DNA from: Cryptomeria japonica
Taxonomy: Eukaryota > Streptophyta > Pinopsida > Cupressales > Cupressaceae
Length of the DNA: 64,000 nucleotides
Assembly (NCBI RefSeq): GCF_030272615.1
Contig: NC_081406.1
Coordinates: 191,525,891-191,589,890, forward strand
Reading direction: 5' to 3'
The number at the start of each line of letters is the position of its first letter. Position 1 is the stretch's first letter. Below are positions 1 through 11,291 of this stretch, piece after piece. A program made the translations under genes and the position numbers. The notes beneath the pieces are model-generated. The model saw only the letters and a program-made list of their open reading frames with translations. It was not told the DNA's origin and did no database searches.

Positions 1-779
1 GAGCTTTATTTATCTTCTCTTTTCTTTTCTTTAGTTCTCCTAATATTAATATTAGGATGTCTCTTACTTTCCATAAAACAAGCCTTTATGCATTGTAATC
101 AATAATTCATGTGTGCAATTAATACATAATTCTTAGGTAGTTATGGAGCATATTAGCTTTGCTTGATCTATTTTGTGTGACAGGTGTTTTTCTTGTAGAT
201 GATTCTTGGCTCATGTGGTTTTATCATCAACTTCTACAATTATCTCTTCATAGATCCTCAATATCTCTCTATAAATACTCACTTATCACACATCACTCAT
301 CATGCTTTTATTTGAACTTATCATTATTTATAGTTGTACCCATTTATGAAACCGATGGCTTATTAACCAGATTAAAAGGGGACACAAATCATCTCATCTT
401 ATCATGACAATGATGTAATAATCTATGTATGAGACATCTTATGTAACTCAATCCAATACTAATAAATGACACTTATTTATTATGTGACTCGACACAAAAA
501 TAAAGTATAAATTACATGCACTTCATATTCATATACATGATAATAAAATAACAATAAATTTAACCTATAAAGAAAATTATGTCATAATCAATGAGTCCAT
601 TTCATTGTCATGATTTACCAAGGGGGTCTATCGTCATGGAAACTCCTCCCTCCATACCCTCTAGTCCCTTTTCCCAATGGGGCATACTCTTTCATACCTT
701 TTTATATCTACTTTTAAAGAAAATATGACAACAGATTATAAAACTATATTAATAACTTAATTGATCGTTTTCATAAACC
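1..779. other. AT-rich stretch without a recognised gene
   Basis: No reading frame here resembles a known family, and no terminal repeat or tandem array is evident. It may hold the eroded end and left LTR of copia-1, but I cannot find a copy of the right LTR start (around 12384) in it, so its origin stays open. Confidence 0.4.
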
Positions 780-1713
780 ATAATGAATCAAATGGAAATG
801 CAATTAACCACAAACCAAAATCTGAATTTTTGGTACCACAAACCAAACTCTTTTGTCCCTTTTAGATATTTGAAATTTTTTTTACTGCCACAACATGCAA
901 TTCTTTCAGTTCTTGCTAAAATCTAGCCACAAAACAAACAACATATATGATATCTAGTCTGGTAGCAATCAAATATAATAGTCCTCCAATCATTGATCTA
1001 TACTGACTTGCATCATCTTTAGGAGATTTATCATGTTTAGTTAACTTGCATCCGGTGGTCATAGGTGTACACACCAGTTTGAAATTCACCAACCCAAACT
1101 TCTTCAACAATTCCTTAATGTATTTGAACTAAGAAATGAAAATTCCTTTGTTTTTATCTCCAATAATTTCATCCACTAAATGGTTCTTCTGTACATACCT
1201 TGGGGTTTTAGATGTATATACCAGAGCATCCTGAGTTTCCTTTTCTTTTTCTTCCTCTCTAGTTTTATCTTCCCTTTTTATGTCAACTGATTCATTAGGT
1301 TCATAGCCTACTACTTTGTCATAGTCTTTAGAAATGTCTTCGTGAACCTTCACATTTGCACTTTCAACAATCGTGTTCAGTTTTTTGTTGTAACACTGGT
1401 ATGCATTTCTCCTTGTAGAATAACCTAAGAATATGCCTTCATTTTCTCTACTATCAAATTTTCCAATATTATCTTCATCTCTCCAGATATGGCACTTGCT
1501 TCCAAATACCTTGAAATATTTTACTATCGAAGTTCTACTGTGCCATAGCTTATATGATGTCTTTCCATGTCTTTTCTGATATAAAATTATGTTAAGAGTG
1601 TAGACTTTTGTGTGGATTTCTTCTCTCTAGTAGACTTCCAGGAGTGTTGCTCATTTGATCATTGTTCTAGCTACCTCTTGTACAGTTCAATTCATCCTTT
1701 CCACTACACCATT
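780..1713 (-). pseudogene. copia-1 pol fragment: integrase tail fused to RT C-terminus
   Basis: Reading leftward, the frame shows the post-integrase segment (GYSTRRNAYQCYNKK, then an acidic K/E-rich linker), then a jump near 1130-1145 into the last part of reverse transcriptase (KYIKELLKKFGL, later SMIGGLLYL and VARF). The RT core with its catalytic YVDD is absent, so roughly 200 residues have been deleted; the short shared stretch GIFIS at the joint may be the deletion microhomology. In-frame TAG codons occur just after GIFIS and after VARF, both at positions where relatives have Gln. Homology ends near 780 without an RNase H domain. Family identity is clear; activity is excluded. Confidence 0.75.
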
Positions 1714-2291
1714 CTACTGTGGTGTCCTAGGGGTAGACAATTGCCTTCTAATACCATGTTTCTCACATAAATTGTTAAACTCGTCAAAATAAAATTCTCC
1801 TCCTTTGTCAGACCTCAAACATTTAATCTTTCTATCAACTTCATTTTCAACTCTAGTCTTGATTATCTTGAATTTTTCTAATGCTTTTGACTTCCCTCTC
1901 AAAAATGCAACCCATGACATTCCAGAATAGTCATCAATCAACAAAATGAAATTTACTTCTCACCTTGTATACTCCTTGTTCTAGTCGGACCGCATAATTT
2001 TGTGTGCACTAAATTCAACAATCTGGTGGATGACTTCTCCTTTCCTCTGTATGTTCCTTTCGTCTCCTTTCCAACTTGACATTCTCTACAAATATTGTTA
2101 TTCAATTTGGTCAACCTCGGTAAATCTCTCACTGCACTTGATGAACTGATCTTTACCAAATTGTCAAAGTTGATATGACACATCCTCCGATGCCAGAGAC
2201 AGCTATGATTGATCTGAGATAACAAACAATGTCTTGTAGCTCCTTCTAGCAAATACATGTTTCCACTAGTCTTTTTCCCCGTTGCAATCAC
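1714..2291 (-). pseudogene. copia-1 integrase (pre-integrase and catalytic core)
   Basis: The upstream part (1953-2291) is the zinc-binding pre-integrase region, with WHRRMCHINF and a later CRECQVGKE giving the H-H-C-C arrangement. The downstream part (1714-1944) is the retroviral-type integrase core with LIDDYSGM and LRSDKGGEF, which carry two of the three catalytic acids. The third, Glu, would lie after STPRTPQ, where the frame ends at a stop. A frameshift separates the two parts. The sequence is close to the integrase of copia-7 at the right end of the window (shared CEKHGIRRQLSTP), so both elements belong to one broad copia group. Confidence 0.85.
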
Positions 2292-2299
2292 AATTATGG

Positions 2300-2573
2300 A
2301 TCCCTTTCGATCTCACAACCATCATCCTAAAAAACAACATTGTAACCATTTTCACACATTTTCCCAACACTCAAGAGATTATGATGCTAACCCTTCACAT
2401 AGTAAACATTGCCAATATTATGTTTTCCATCAAAAGAAATGGAACCAATTCCCAAAATTTGTGTTGTCTGATCATCTCTAAACATAACAGAACCTCCATC
2501 ATACTTTTCAAGTTTTTAAAATTTACTTTTATTTCCAGTCATATGATTTGAACATCCACCATTAATCAACTAT
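2300..2573 (-). pseudogene. copia-1 protease remnant
   Basis: Between gag and integrase the minus strand reads GGCSNHMTGNKSKF, then a segment ending SFDGKHNIGNVYYVKG. This matches the copia aspartic protease, whose active site normally reads DSGCSNHMTG. Here the catalytic Asp-Ser-Gly is changed (NGG) and several stops interrupt the frame. The following SVGK block is the usual link to the pre-integrase region. The fragment is identified by position and by its counterpart in copia-7 at 62640-62836. Confidence 0.7.
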
Positions 2574-3313
2574 TTATTTCTCTCTCCTAGCATGTAAGGC
2601 AGTAGCAACAGTCTTAGGAATATCAATCTTAGGTACATCCTTTTCTACCAAAAACAAACAATCACCATCTTCATAGTCTAATTCATCATCTGAAATACTA
2701 ACATCATCTTTAAAATAGTTGGCCTTCTTATTAAAGTTCCCTTTACTTTCTCTAAACTTTTGTTTTGATCCTTTTTCTGGGCATCTAGTAGCTATATGAC
2801 AAATCTTCCCACACCTTAAGCATTTAAGAGGTAACATACCTTTATATTTGTTGATGCCTTTCTTCAGTTTCCTTACAAAGTTCACTTCCATCTCATCTAA
2901 ACTTTCATAGTCCAGATCTTTCTCAGAGGATTTAAAAGTAGATTCAGATTTAGCTTTGTCTTTTCCGAACTTCCTTATCTCAAATGCAGACAAGGTGTCA
3001 TATAGTTGTTCCCCAGTAAACTTATACGGATCATAATTTTCTTCAATAGAAAAGATCTTATCATTGTAGCTTTCCAGTAGAGACATCATAATCTTCTCAA
3101 TTATGTCTTCATCTGTCAAGGTGCCACCGAGTTCTCTAATTTCATTTGTTGCACTGTCAACCTTCTGAAAATAGCTTGTTATATCTTCTCCTTCTTCCAT
3201 TTTCAAGTTCTCATATATGCGCTTAGCTGTTAGCTTCTTTGATAATTTGACTATGTCATTTCCTTCATAAATATCTATTAACTTTTCCCAAACCGCATAA
3301 GCAGTATTCAATG
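2574..3313 (-). pseudogene. copia-1 gag, C-terminal part
   Basis: This frame is the UBN2-type copia gag: AYAVWEKLIDIYEGND, a helical capsid region, then one CCHC zinc knuckle (CLRCGKICHIATRC) near residue 162 of 245, followed by a K/N-rich tail and an acidic stretch. The annotated open frame begins only because gypsy-2 cuts it at 3314; the true N-terminal part lies at 12073-12330. Gag would form the cytoplasmic virus-like particle and bind the genomic RNA through the knuckle. The part shown has no internal stop, making it the best-kept piece of copia-1. Confidence 0.85.
3309..3313. repeat. Target-site duplication CAATG (left) of gypsy-2
   Basis: CAATG directly precedes the TG that starts gypsy-2, and the same five bases follow its terminal CA at 12073. 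The site lies in the gag frame of copia-1. Confidence 0.85.
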
Positions 3314-3835
3314 TGTATACGATGAAAATGGAAACAACAATATTGAAAGACTAAATGAATTCAACCACAAAACCCTAGCCTAACAAAAACAAAGATCTAC
3401 CATAACATATGAAGATTACCTAAGACAATGCAAATCAAATGAAATCACAAAGATTATACCATCACATATCCAATAGGGTTTGGATCTCCATTCTTCCTAT
3501 CTCCATTTATCTCGCTTGATATAGTTGCTCTCAAATTTTATGTGTGCACAAGAGCTCAACAAAGAACGGAAATGTGATTGCAAGTAGGCTTGATTGCATA
3601 TGCAAGTTCGAAAGTGTAGTCGGGGCTGAATGCATAGTGAGTGAGGGTTTGATAATGAAGGAAGCATCTCCTTATATAGAAGACACTATATGAAATGGAG
3701 GGCTAAGATTGAGAGGTGTAAAAGAGGTCGGCTATGATTAGAGGGTAGGTAAAGAAAATAATAAAATAATGAAAGGGGTAGGTAGTGTATGAATTAAGAG
3801 ATGAATGACATGTGTCATGGGTAGAAAAGGTTAAT
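3314..3835 (-). repeat. gypsy-2 3' LTR (inner end missing)
   Basis: Aligns base for base with 11292-11812. After the shared ggttaat the two copies part: the right LTR goes on through an AT-rich section to TGTCTACA, while this one passes directly into internal sequence. No polypurine tract is visible at the joint, so a deletion has taken the LTR edge. A minus-strand TATA-type box (CTATATAAGG) lies at 3670-3679. Confidence 0.85.
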
Positions 3836-5365
3836 TGCTTTGATGTGATTTATGATGATGATTGATATGGATGCAAATATATACATGATGAAATGCAATA
3901 TTTTTGTTCTTAAATGTTATGCCAATGCAAATGTGAATGTATGAAATGCAGATGAATATGATGATGCAAATGACTATTTACAGGATGAGAATATAAAATG
4001 TGCTAATATGTGGTGTGTGCAGGATGTGATGCAATTGTGATACTTATGTGTATGTATGAAATGCTTAATATGTGATAATGCAGGTGCAACTACATGAGAT
4101 GCAAATGTTTTTGGTGTGTCATTATACTCAGTCATGTGATAGCGGGCTACATGGACTCAAGAAGGATGATGGAAGTCAATCAAGAAAGGGGGATGAAAGA
4201 TAGAAGATATGGAAGTGAAAGAGCTTCTTGTGCATTTTCATCATTGAGCTTTATTATGGCAAGTAGGTTATGACAATCGAGGCATATGTTCGACCTAGAA
4301 AGTCATTGTACCTGTTTGCATGGAGATAAGACAGCCAAAAACAAAGAATGCCCCAGTTTATACTAGACTCACAGTGTCCTCATATCCTTAGCCAAGTCAT
4401 AGCATTACTAAGAGACAATCCACAGACAGTAAAGAAAAATAGGTGATGATACCCCATCCTCGCCTTTCTAGTCAAAGACATCCTGTAGATAAAAATCTCT
4501 AGTCAGAGACATCCTGGAAAAGCTAAAAGACATGTCACCAAAAAGATAAAAATCAAAAGAAAACCAAGACTCGACACCAACATTCACTATAGTCCTCAAG
4601 TTTAGTGTCTCTTGTCACTTGTATAAGTCTTATTTGATTGTGGTCACAATGTTTACTTTCACAAAAAGGATAGAGAGCACTAAACCATAATGTTGTCTGA
4701 GTCTGTTGAAAGATTTGATTTGTTGAAGCCCATTGTTGCTATTGTGTCTCATCTAAAATTGACTGAATCCATGAAACTGATACTTTATTGCGGAGAAGAC
4801 GTAACTTTATTGTGGATTGGTGATGCAAATGTTTGCTTTATTGTGGATTGTGCGCGGATAGACTGAAGAAAGCTGGAAGAAACTGTACTCCTCAAAATAG
4901 GTGATGCTCTCGATTCCACACCCATTACTAGATGTAGGATTTGCCTTAGCCATAGATAGGAGCTGATTTATTACGGATGGAAAGAGTGAAAAGGAAGGAT
5001 TATTATGAATGGCTAACCAATCTTGGGTAGATCAATAACAAGCCATGATGGGAATGTGTAAGTTTAATATGGATGGATAGGTTGTGAGTGTGTGCAAAAG
5101 TGAAAGATGAGAGTGGAATCCTGAAGGAGGGAGGAGTAATGTCTTTGCGCATGGCGTTGATGACCCAGTTTTCACCATGGTACTTGCCCAGGGCGCCACC
5201 AAAGTGGTTTTCACCGTTTGACGAAATGTTTTCTCTTTACTTTTTTTTGATTTTTTGATTTTTTTTTTGTGTCACAAGGCACCTGTTTGCCAGGTTTTCA
5301 CCAAGTAACGATTTTTTATGTTTTATGATTTTTTTTGTATTTTTGAATTGGGATACTCCGAAGAG
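3836..5365 (-). other. gypsy-2 3' untranslated region
   Basis: No convincing gene. It contains stretches rich in atgcaaatg-like words (3860-4100) and, next to the end of the coding frame, a T-rich block (5230-5345) preceded by gcacctgtttgccagg. The same words followed by T-rich DNA occur at the matching place in Tat-4 (23597 onward), supporting common descent. Confidence 0.55.
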
Positions 5366-6514
5366 CTATGTGTAAAACCTGCGAAGATGCATGTTGTTGA
5401 TAGGATCCTCCAAAGGTTCACCCTCTATGGTTGAGAGCTGATATGTATCAGATCCATATGTTGTTGTGATGATGTAAGGACCAAGCCAGTTTGGTTCGAA
5501 CTTGCCCTTCTTCTCTCTGTCTTGTTGATTTTTGGGGTTTTCTCTGAGAACTAAGTCACCCACCTCAAATGTGCGAGGCTTTACTTTATGATTGTAGCTG
5601 CATTGTTCCTTGACTGAATGATGTGTAGCTTGAGTGATTGTCTTCCCTGATGAAGAAACTGAGATAGAATTACTAGTGTGTGGACTACACAGACCCATAT
5701 GTATGTCACCTGAAGAAGTTTGGGCATCCCTAATAACAAAGTCCCTTGAGGAAGCTCCATTAAAGGTCCATGATGTATCGCCAGAAGGGAATGGATGTTT
5801 GGACCAAGTGGATGAGTTATGAAGGCTTATGATTGCGAAAAGAAGTGAAAGTAGGATAACATGATGGAGACTTAGGATCAACAAGTATGCTTTTTGACTT
5901 GAAATTTTAGAACTTTTGCCCCCAGTTATTTTGGTATTAGGGGAGATCAACTCTTGCTCTTTTTCTTTCATAGGATTTTTATCTTTGACCTTGATTTTTG
6001 CAGAGTCCAATAGCTTATGATTTTGATTTAGACTGAAGGACTTTTCTTTAATTCTTACTTTTGGATTTTTCTTTTCAAAGCTTGATTTTTGATCCCCAAT
6101 GAGTAAGGGCATTTGTAATTCTTGTTGATCCAAGTCTGGGAGAGGAGTGAAAATGGAATGAGTGGATGCAATGGTAAGGCTATGTGAGTTCTCCGGAGGG
6201 TTGGCGATACACTCAATAGATTCTTTGCTAGAACCACTCTTAGGACTATTGATACCAAGAGGTGCTTGCGCCACTAGAGGAGATTTGCATTCAGACTTAG
6301 TAGCCACAACATTAGGTGGTTCCAAAAGTATATTGTATGTGATATCTAAATCAAGGACTTGACAAACCACATCCTTAGTAACTGGCCCAACTCTGAGAGG
6401 CAAGGTGACTGTGCGTTTGGATGAACGCTCTTCATCATCATATGCCTTGATGGTAATTTTGTTTGTAGAATTTACAACTTTGTCAGAATATCCCAATTGT
6501 TTAATAGTACTCAA
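5366..6514 (-). pseudogene. gypsy-2 protease joined to integrase C-terminus through a novel linker
   Basis: An open 382-codon frame. Residues 1-65 are the C-terminal half of a gypsy aspartic protease (ITIKAYDDEE, then CQVLDLDITYNILL); its active-site half (LIDGGAGLN) lies just upstream in the same frame behind a stop. Residues 305-382 are the integrase C-terminal module (VKPRTFEVGDLVLRENP, GKFEPNWLGPY, MHLRRFY). Between them, where about 1,000 residues of RT, RNase H and integrase should stand, is a 240-residue linker: Ser/Pro-rich, then basic (about 150-205), then a strongly hydrophobic stretch (209-231) that could span a membrane, then Ser/Thr-rich. I do not recognise the linker. Its openness argues for selection or recent origin rather than random decay. 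Confidence 0.7.
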
Positions 6515-7720
6515 TGTACAAATGTTCAGACCTGCTCCTCCATCTATCAGGACTCATTTTATTCAATGTTTGTGTATGAAGGCTTCAATGTGTAAAGGTG
6601 CATTATGTGGTTGGCTCACGGAGGCATCATCGGCTTCTGTGAATGTAAGGGAGTGTGGAACGGAAAGGTATCCCACCATGGCTTGAAACTGGTCCACGTT
6701 CAGATCAGTAGGAACAATAGTGTCTCTCAAGATTTTGTCAAGAATAGCTTTATGTGCGGGGGATATACATAAGAGCTCAAGGATGGAGATAAGCGTGGGT
6801 GTCTTCCCTAACTGCTCTACAAGGTCATATTCAGGCTTAGTTGATGCGAAAGTTGTGTTTTTAGCTGGAGCACCTTGCAAAGTGAATTTACCTTGACGAG
6901 TTGTGACATTACATTCAGAGGTAGGTTCAGAAGAAGATCCAATGCGTTTTAGGACAATCTTGGGTCTTTGGGTAGAATTCTCAGGCATTTTGTCCTTGAT
7001 GATAATGGTAGAGACATAATTGTCCATCGATATGTGATTGATAGTTGAATCATAGTTATAAGATGCTTTGGTATAGTTGGTTTGGTCATCTGTGGTTTTG
7101 GCTTTTCCTTTGTCATGTTTTGGGAATGGTTCCTTAAACATCTCATGTTCTTGATTGGAGGAATGTCCTTCAATCTCAATGTCACCTCTATCAATGAGAT
7201 CTTGTATGATGTTCTTCAATCGATGGCAATTTCCTATTTTATGTCCCTTGCTTTTATGAAATTCATAATACTCATCATCATTCCACCAATTTGGTCTGAC
7301 CTTTGGCTCATATGGAGGTAGATCTGGAATTGTTATTATCTTGTTTGCCACTAGCTTTTTGAAAACTGACTCAAGTGGTTCTCCCAATGGGGTGTACTTC
7401 CTTCGTGACTTTGAAGTTGTTTGAGTATTCACTTGATAGTTTGTAGAACTTGATCCAAAAAAAATGATTTTTGGTCGTACCGTATTGGCATCAACAACAC
7501 CATCATTGACTGTGTTCTTGTTTTTATTCCAAAATCTTGGCTTGTCTTTTCCTTTAAAGTCATCTTTGTTTTCCTTGAATATCTTAATGACTCCTTGTTC
7601 AATTAGGACCTTCTCTGTTGCTAAGCCTTTTTCAATGACATCCTTGAAGGTGGACAAACAAGCTTTCCTTAGATCATAGCCAATGTCTTTGTTAACATTT
7701 TGGGTGAACATCTCTACCAT
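6515..7720 (-). pseudogene. gypsy-2 gag C-terminal half and protease active site
   Basis: A 385-codon open frame (6563-7720) with the capsid end, then a single knuckle-like block in which the first Cys pair is lost (YEFHKSKGHKIGNC), then a long Asn/Lys/Ser linker ending in AFIHKH. After two stops the same frame gives LIDGGAGLN, the Asp-Gly-Gly active site typical of Tat-group proteases. It runs on in frame into the next entry. Nearest relative in the window is Tat-4 at 39957-41977, with closely matching linker blocks (PHNAPLHIEAFIHK against PHNSPFHIEVLIHK). Confidence 0.75.
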
Positions 7721-7755
7721 TTGTTTTTATGGAATTTCACAAGAGCACCTGCTAA

Positions 7756-9057
7756 CTAGATTCCTCCATCTTTGTAAAAATGATGAAAAAGACTCTCCAT
7801 CTTTTTGCTTGGTGTTGCACAAAGTAGTGACTTAATACCAGGTGGAAGTTGGGAGAACCATTCCATAGCTTGATCACCTAGGCTTTGTGGGAATAATCTC
7901 ATGAAATATGTCTCTTCTACTGCTATCTCAATGCAAGCTGTGAAAAATTGTCTTATATGTGCCTTAGGATCCCCTTTTCCTCTATACTTATCAAACTTAG
8001 GTGTCACAAAGTGTGTAGGAAATGAAGGCATTGGAATGCTCTTGTCAAATGGATAAGGACATATGTCTCTCATTGTGTATGTTGGCTTCGGTGTATTTAT
8101 GTCCTACATTTTCTTTTGTAAATCCTTGATTTGCTGTTCCAAATTGTTCTTTGGTGGAGACCGACTTCTTGGACCATATCCCATGCCTGAAGCACCGAGT
8201 GGAGGAGGAGCATGTTGCATATATGGATGATATTGATCATACACATGTTCATATGGAGGAGGTCTATAATGATGTTGCATATGTGTATAAGGACCACTTG
8301 GTCTAGAGTCATGTTGAGGAATGGAATATCTGCTTTGTCCATGTATACCATACTCTACAGGCATGTCATGAGTTTGTTCTAGTGTGTTGCCCCCAAATTT
8401 GACATGGGGTTTCCTTGTGTCCAAATTTTGAGCATGCCTTTGAATATCTAATTGCCTTGGTGGTTGATCCTTAGCATTGGTATGTGATTGAGCATATTTT
8501 TCTGCATAAGACTTCCATAATGGTCTGTGAAGGTGAGTATCATATGCTTGACCATGTGTGTATGGGACCTCTAGTTTTTGAAACAAAGATGATGGTGATT
8601 CAAGCACAAGATGTGGTCTTTTATTGCATCCACTATTAGGCCTCCTTTGATCCATGTTAGAGTGAGTTTGTTGCAAAGGTTGATTTTCCATTATTTGAGA
8701 CATGTCAAAATCATGAGGTATCTTGGCTCCACTTTGTGCCATCATTTGTAAGAAGTATTGTCTATCTCTCCTCATTATTTCCTCAACCAATCTATTAAAA
8801 CAGGGATCCATAATGGATTCTTCCACATCTGCTGAATGTACGGAAAAGTTGTCCATATCGTCATTGTGTGTATCATTGTTGTTTGTAGCGTCCATGTTCT
8901 CAACATTCAGAATGTTTCTATAAGCATCCATGTCAGGTAATGTAGTATGATCGGAATTGAAAAAGATATCATTGTCATACTCATAGGAACTCATGTTTGC
9001 GGACTCTTGAGCCTCTTTAGTTTCTCTCCTAGATTTTTGGGAACGGGTTTCAACCAT
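7756..9057 (-). pseudogene. gypsy-2 gag N-terminal half
   Basis: Starts at the ATG at 9057 (METRSQK-type basic start after MV), then a 317-codon frame with an acidic early part and a Gln/His/Pro/Tyr-rich middle. After one stop in the same frame comes the retrotransposon gag core: ICPYPFDKSIPMPSFP, FDKYRGKGDPKAHI, MRLFPQSLGDQAMEWF, QLPPGIKS. Compared with Tat-4, about 20 residues after GIKS are gone and the frame shifts near 7830 before continuing at 7720. The gag would build the particle; here it is broken by that shift. Confidence 0.8.
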
Positions 9058-9540
9058 GAACTAGGTATTGACCGAGATGTTTGAGACTAGATGAAAATGG
9101 AAAGAGTATGGAAGACCAAGAGTTGGATGGAATGTAAATGAATCTGAAGTTTACTTGCAATGTCCAAAGTGTAAGACCAAGTATGTATGTAGTAGAGTAG
9201 GTGTGGCTTCCAAAGAGATGATAGTTTCTCTTGATGAGGTAAGTTGACCTTGACTCTAAGTAAGACCAAATGAGACCCAAAGGTGATAGACCTTGATGAG
9301 GGACCACTTAGCAAAATGTTGTTGTATGTAGTGTGTTGACAAAGTATGATGAGGACAAGCAAGTGACCTTTTGACTCAAGTTTAGACAAATATGAATGTA
9401 ATGTAAGGTGTAAAGCAATGATGGACTTTGTGAGACCCAAAGACAGGTTGAATGCTAGATGAAAACCCAGAGAGATACCTACAAAGATCAATAAGTCTGA
9501 AACTGACTGTTCTTGTTTGTTGAATTATGAAAGTTTTTAA

Positions 9541-9740
9541 TCCTGAACACAGACGTGCCTGTATACTTCACAGACGCATTTAAATGACACAGACACTATT
9601 CTGTCAGATACAGACGCGCTTCTGAGATGTTGTAAATGAAATGTTGCTCAAAAGACATAGACGCGTTTCTGCCCTTCACAGACGCGGTTATATGACACAG
9701 ACGTGGTTATGTCAGACACAAACGCGTTTCTGCAAAATTT
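9541..9740. repeat. CACAGACGCG motif cluster, gag-proximal
   Basis: About eight copies of a roughly 10-base word (variants cacagacgtg, tacagacgcg, catagacgcg, cacaaacgcg) separated by 10-40 bases of unlike sequence, often followed by tttctg. The spacing is irregular, so this is not a simple tandem repeat. Confidence 0.75.
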
Positions 9741-10929
9741 GTGCAATTTTTCCAATCTGTGAAGTTGCTTGTTGTGACCAAATCTGAATGTTTGACTATT
9801 TTTCATGACAAGAGGACACAGTGTTGATGAGGACTCAATGTTTGCAAGTGTTTAGACTCAAAAATGACTCCAAAAAAAAAGTGTGTTGTTTGATGTAAAA
9901 TTGTTTTGCATACACTTGAAGACACAAAAGACATAATGTTTTGTTGTTTGGTCTTGAATGGTTGATTGTTCAAAATAAGTCAAGCACAATTCTTATGGCT
10001 GGCCAAGACAATAGTTGTTGATCCCATATGGAGTTTCCCCCGAGGCTACGCTATTCAGAGCAGATACTTAGATGCTTGACCCCATTGGCTCCACCCTCGG
10101 CACTCACTTCTCGGGACAGCCAAGCATCAGTCCCCATGAAATCTCCTCGTGGTGAACTTTGTATCTCTACTAAGAACCATATGTGTGTGGGCCACTACCA
10201 GAGGTCCGACCTCTTGCCCCAACAACTAGAAGGATTTTGGCTTCTAAAACAAAGAGGTGCTAGTAAGGGCATCCGCTCGTGTGGCCATAAATGTGGTACT
10301 TTCAGCTCTGTAAATACAGAAGGCTCCCAACCGGTAGGGGTTACGCCCTACAAATGATCAAATAAATTTGATCAAACGGGTTTATGGGGAGACATAGTGT
10401 CGATATGAACTAATCAACACACGTTATTCATAGTTTTCACCATGAATACAGTTATTTATAGTGGTTTGGAAGAAGATGGCTTTTCTTTTGCTACCACTTG
10501 GGTCATTCTCTCCTCACTAGTAGTCCTAATGACCACATGGGGAGACAGGCCCTTCTAAAGATGAAACAAAAAGAGCCTATTGCTCAAGACACAAAAGACA
10601 ATGGTTCAATTTTAGTGCACCAATAGAAGTGTTTGCTAGTCTATGAATACAAGGCACACAATAACGATCAAAAACCCTTGCCAAGGTCCTGCAACAAAGA
10701 TCTGTTAGTAGTTTGGATTGTTTCAAATGATCACCCCTTCTTGCGAGCATACAAGTTAGGTAAATTTTAGATCCAAAAGACTTTGTGAAATAGGGGCCTT
10801 CTACAAAATGATTTTGCTTTCAAGACAAGCTACACCAATTTCGTTAGCTAGATCTGAAAATGTTAGCTCAAAATAAACCAGATCTGAAATCTGAATGACA
10901 AAAAAACTGAATCAATGAAATCCCAAAAT

Positions 10930-11190
10930 GAAATACCTGCACATAAACGCGGTTATCAGAAACACAAACGTGGCTTCTAGACGCAGACGTGATTAGATGA
11001 GACACAGATGCAGCTCCAGAACACAGACGTGATCTCTGGACGCAAACATGCCTAGGGAACACAAAGGTGATTACCAGAATCTGCAAAAAAATACAATACT
11101 GTCGAGGATGAAAACGCGATTCTAGATGTCATAGACGCGACAGAAAACCAAAAACGCTATCCGAAAGTACGCAGACGCAAAAATATCAAA
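10930..11190. repeat. CACAGACGCG motif cluster, LTR-proximal
   Basis: About eleven further copies of the same word (for example cacaaacgtgg, cgcagacgtga, cacagacgtga, catagacgcga, cgcagacgcaa), again with irregular 12-35 base spacing and nearly all on one strand. It lies next to the primer-binding site. Confidence 0.75.
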
Positions 11191-11269
11191 ATGTTGTCGG
11201 AAATGTCAGATCTGCAACTTCAAAAACACAAAATATGCAACAAAAGATGTTAAATGCAAACGGGACAAG

Positions 11270-11288
11270 AGTCCCACTGAGCGTTCCA
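11270..11288 (-). other. gypsy-2 primer-binding site
   Basis: Read on the minus strand, TGGAACGCTCAGTGGGAC begins three bases inside the 5' LTR edge. TGG at the start and the position are as expected for pairing with a tRNA 3' end. I do not assign the tRNA. Confidence 0.6.
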
Positions 11289-11291
11289 AAA

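Larger units (their letters stand above)
9058..11270 (-). other. gypsy-2 5' leader with two short-motif arrays
   Basis: About 2.2 kb between the primer-binding site and gag. It holds no supported gene; an open 109-codon frame at 10028-10357 on the plus strand has no family features. At either end lie clusters of a degenerate CACAGACGCG-like word (9541-9740 and 10930-11190), listed separately. Confidence 0.6.

Noticed and set aside
10028-10357. 109-codon plus-strand frame in the gypsy-2 leader
   Set aside because: No motif, opposite to the element's transcription, and no counterpart in the Tat-4 leader.
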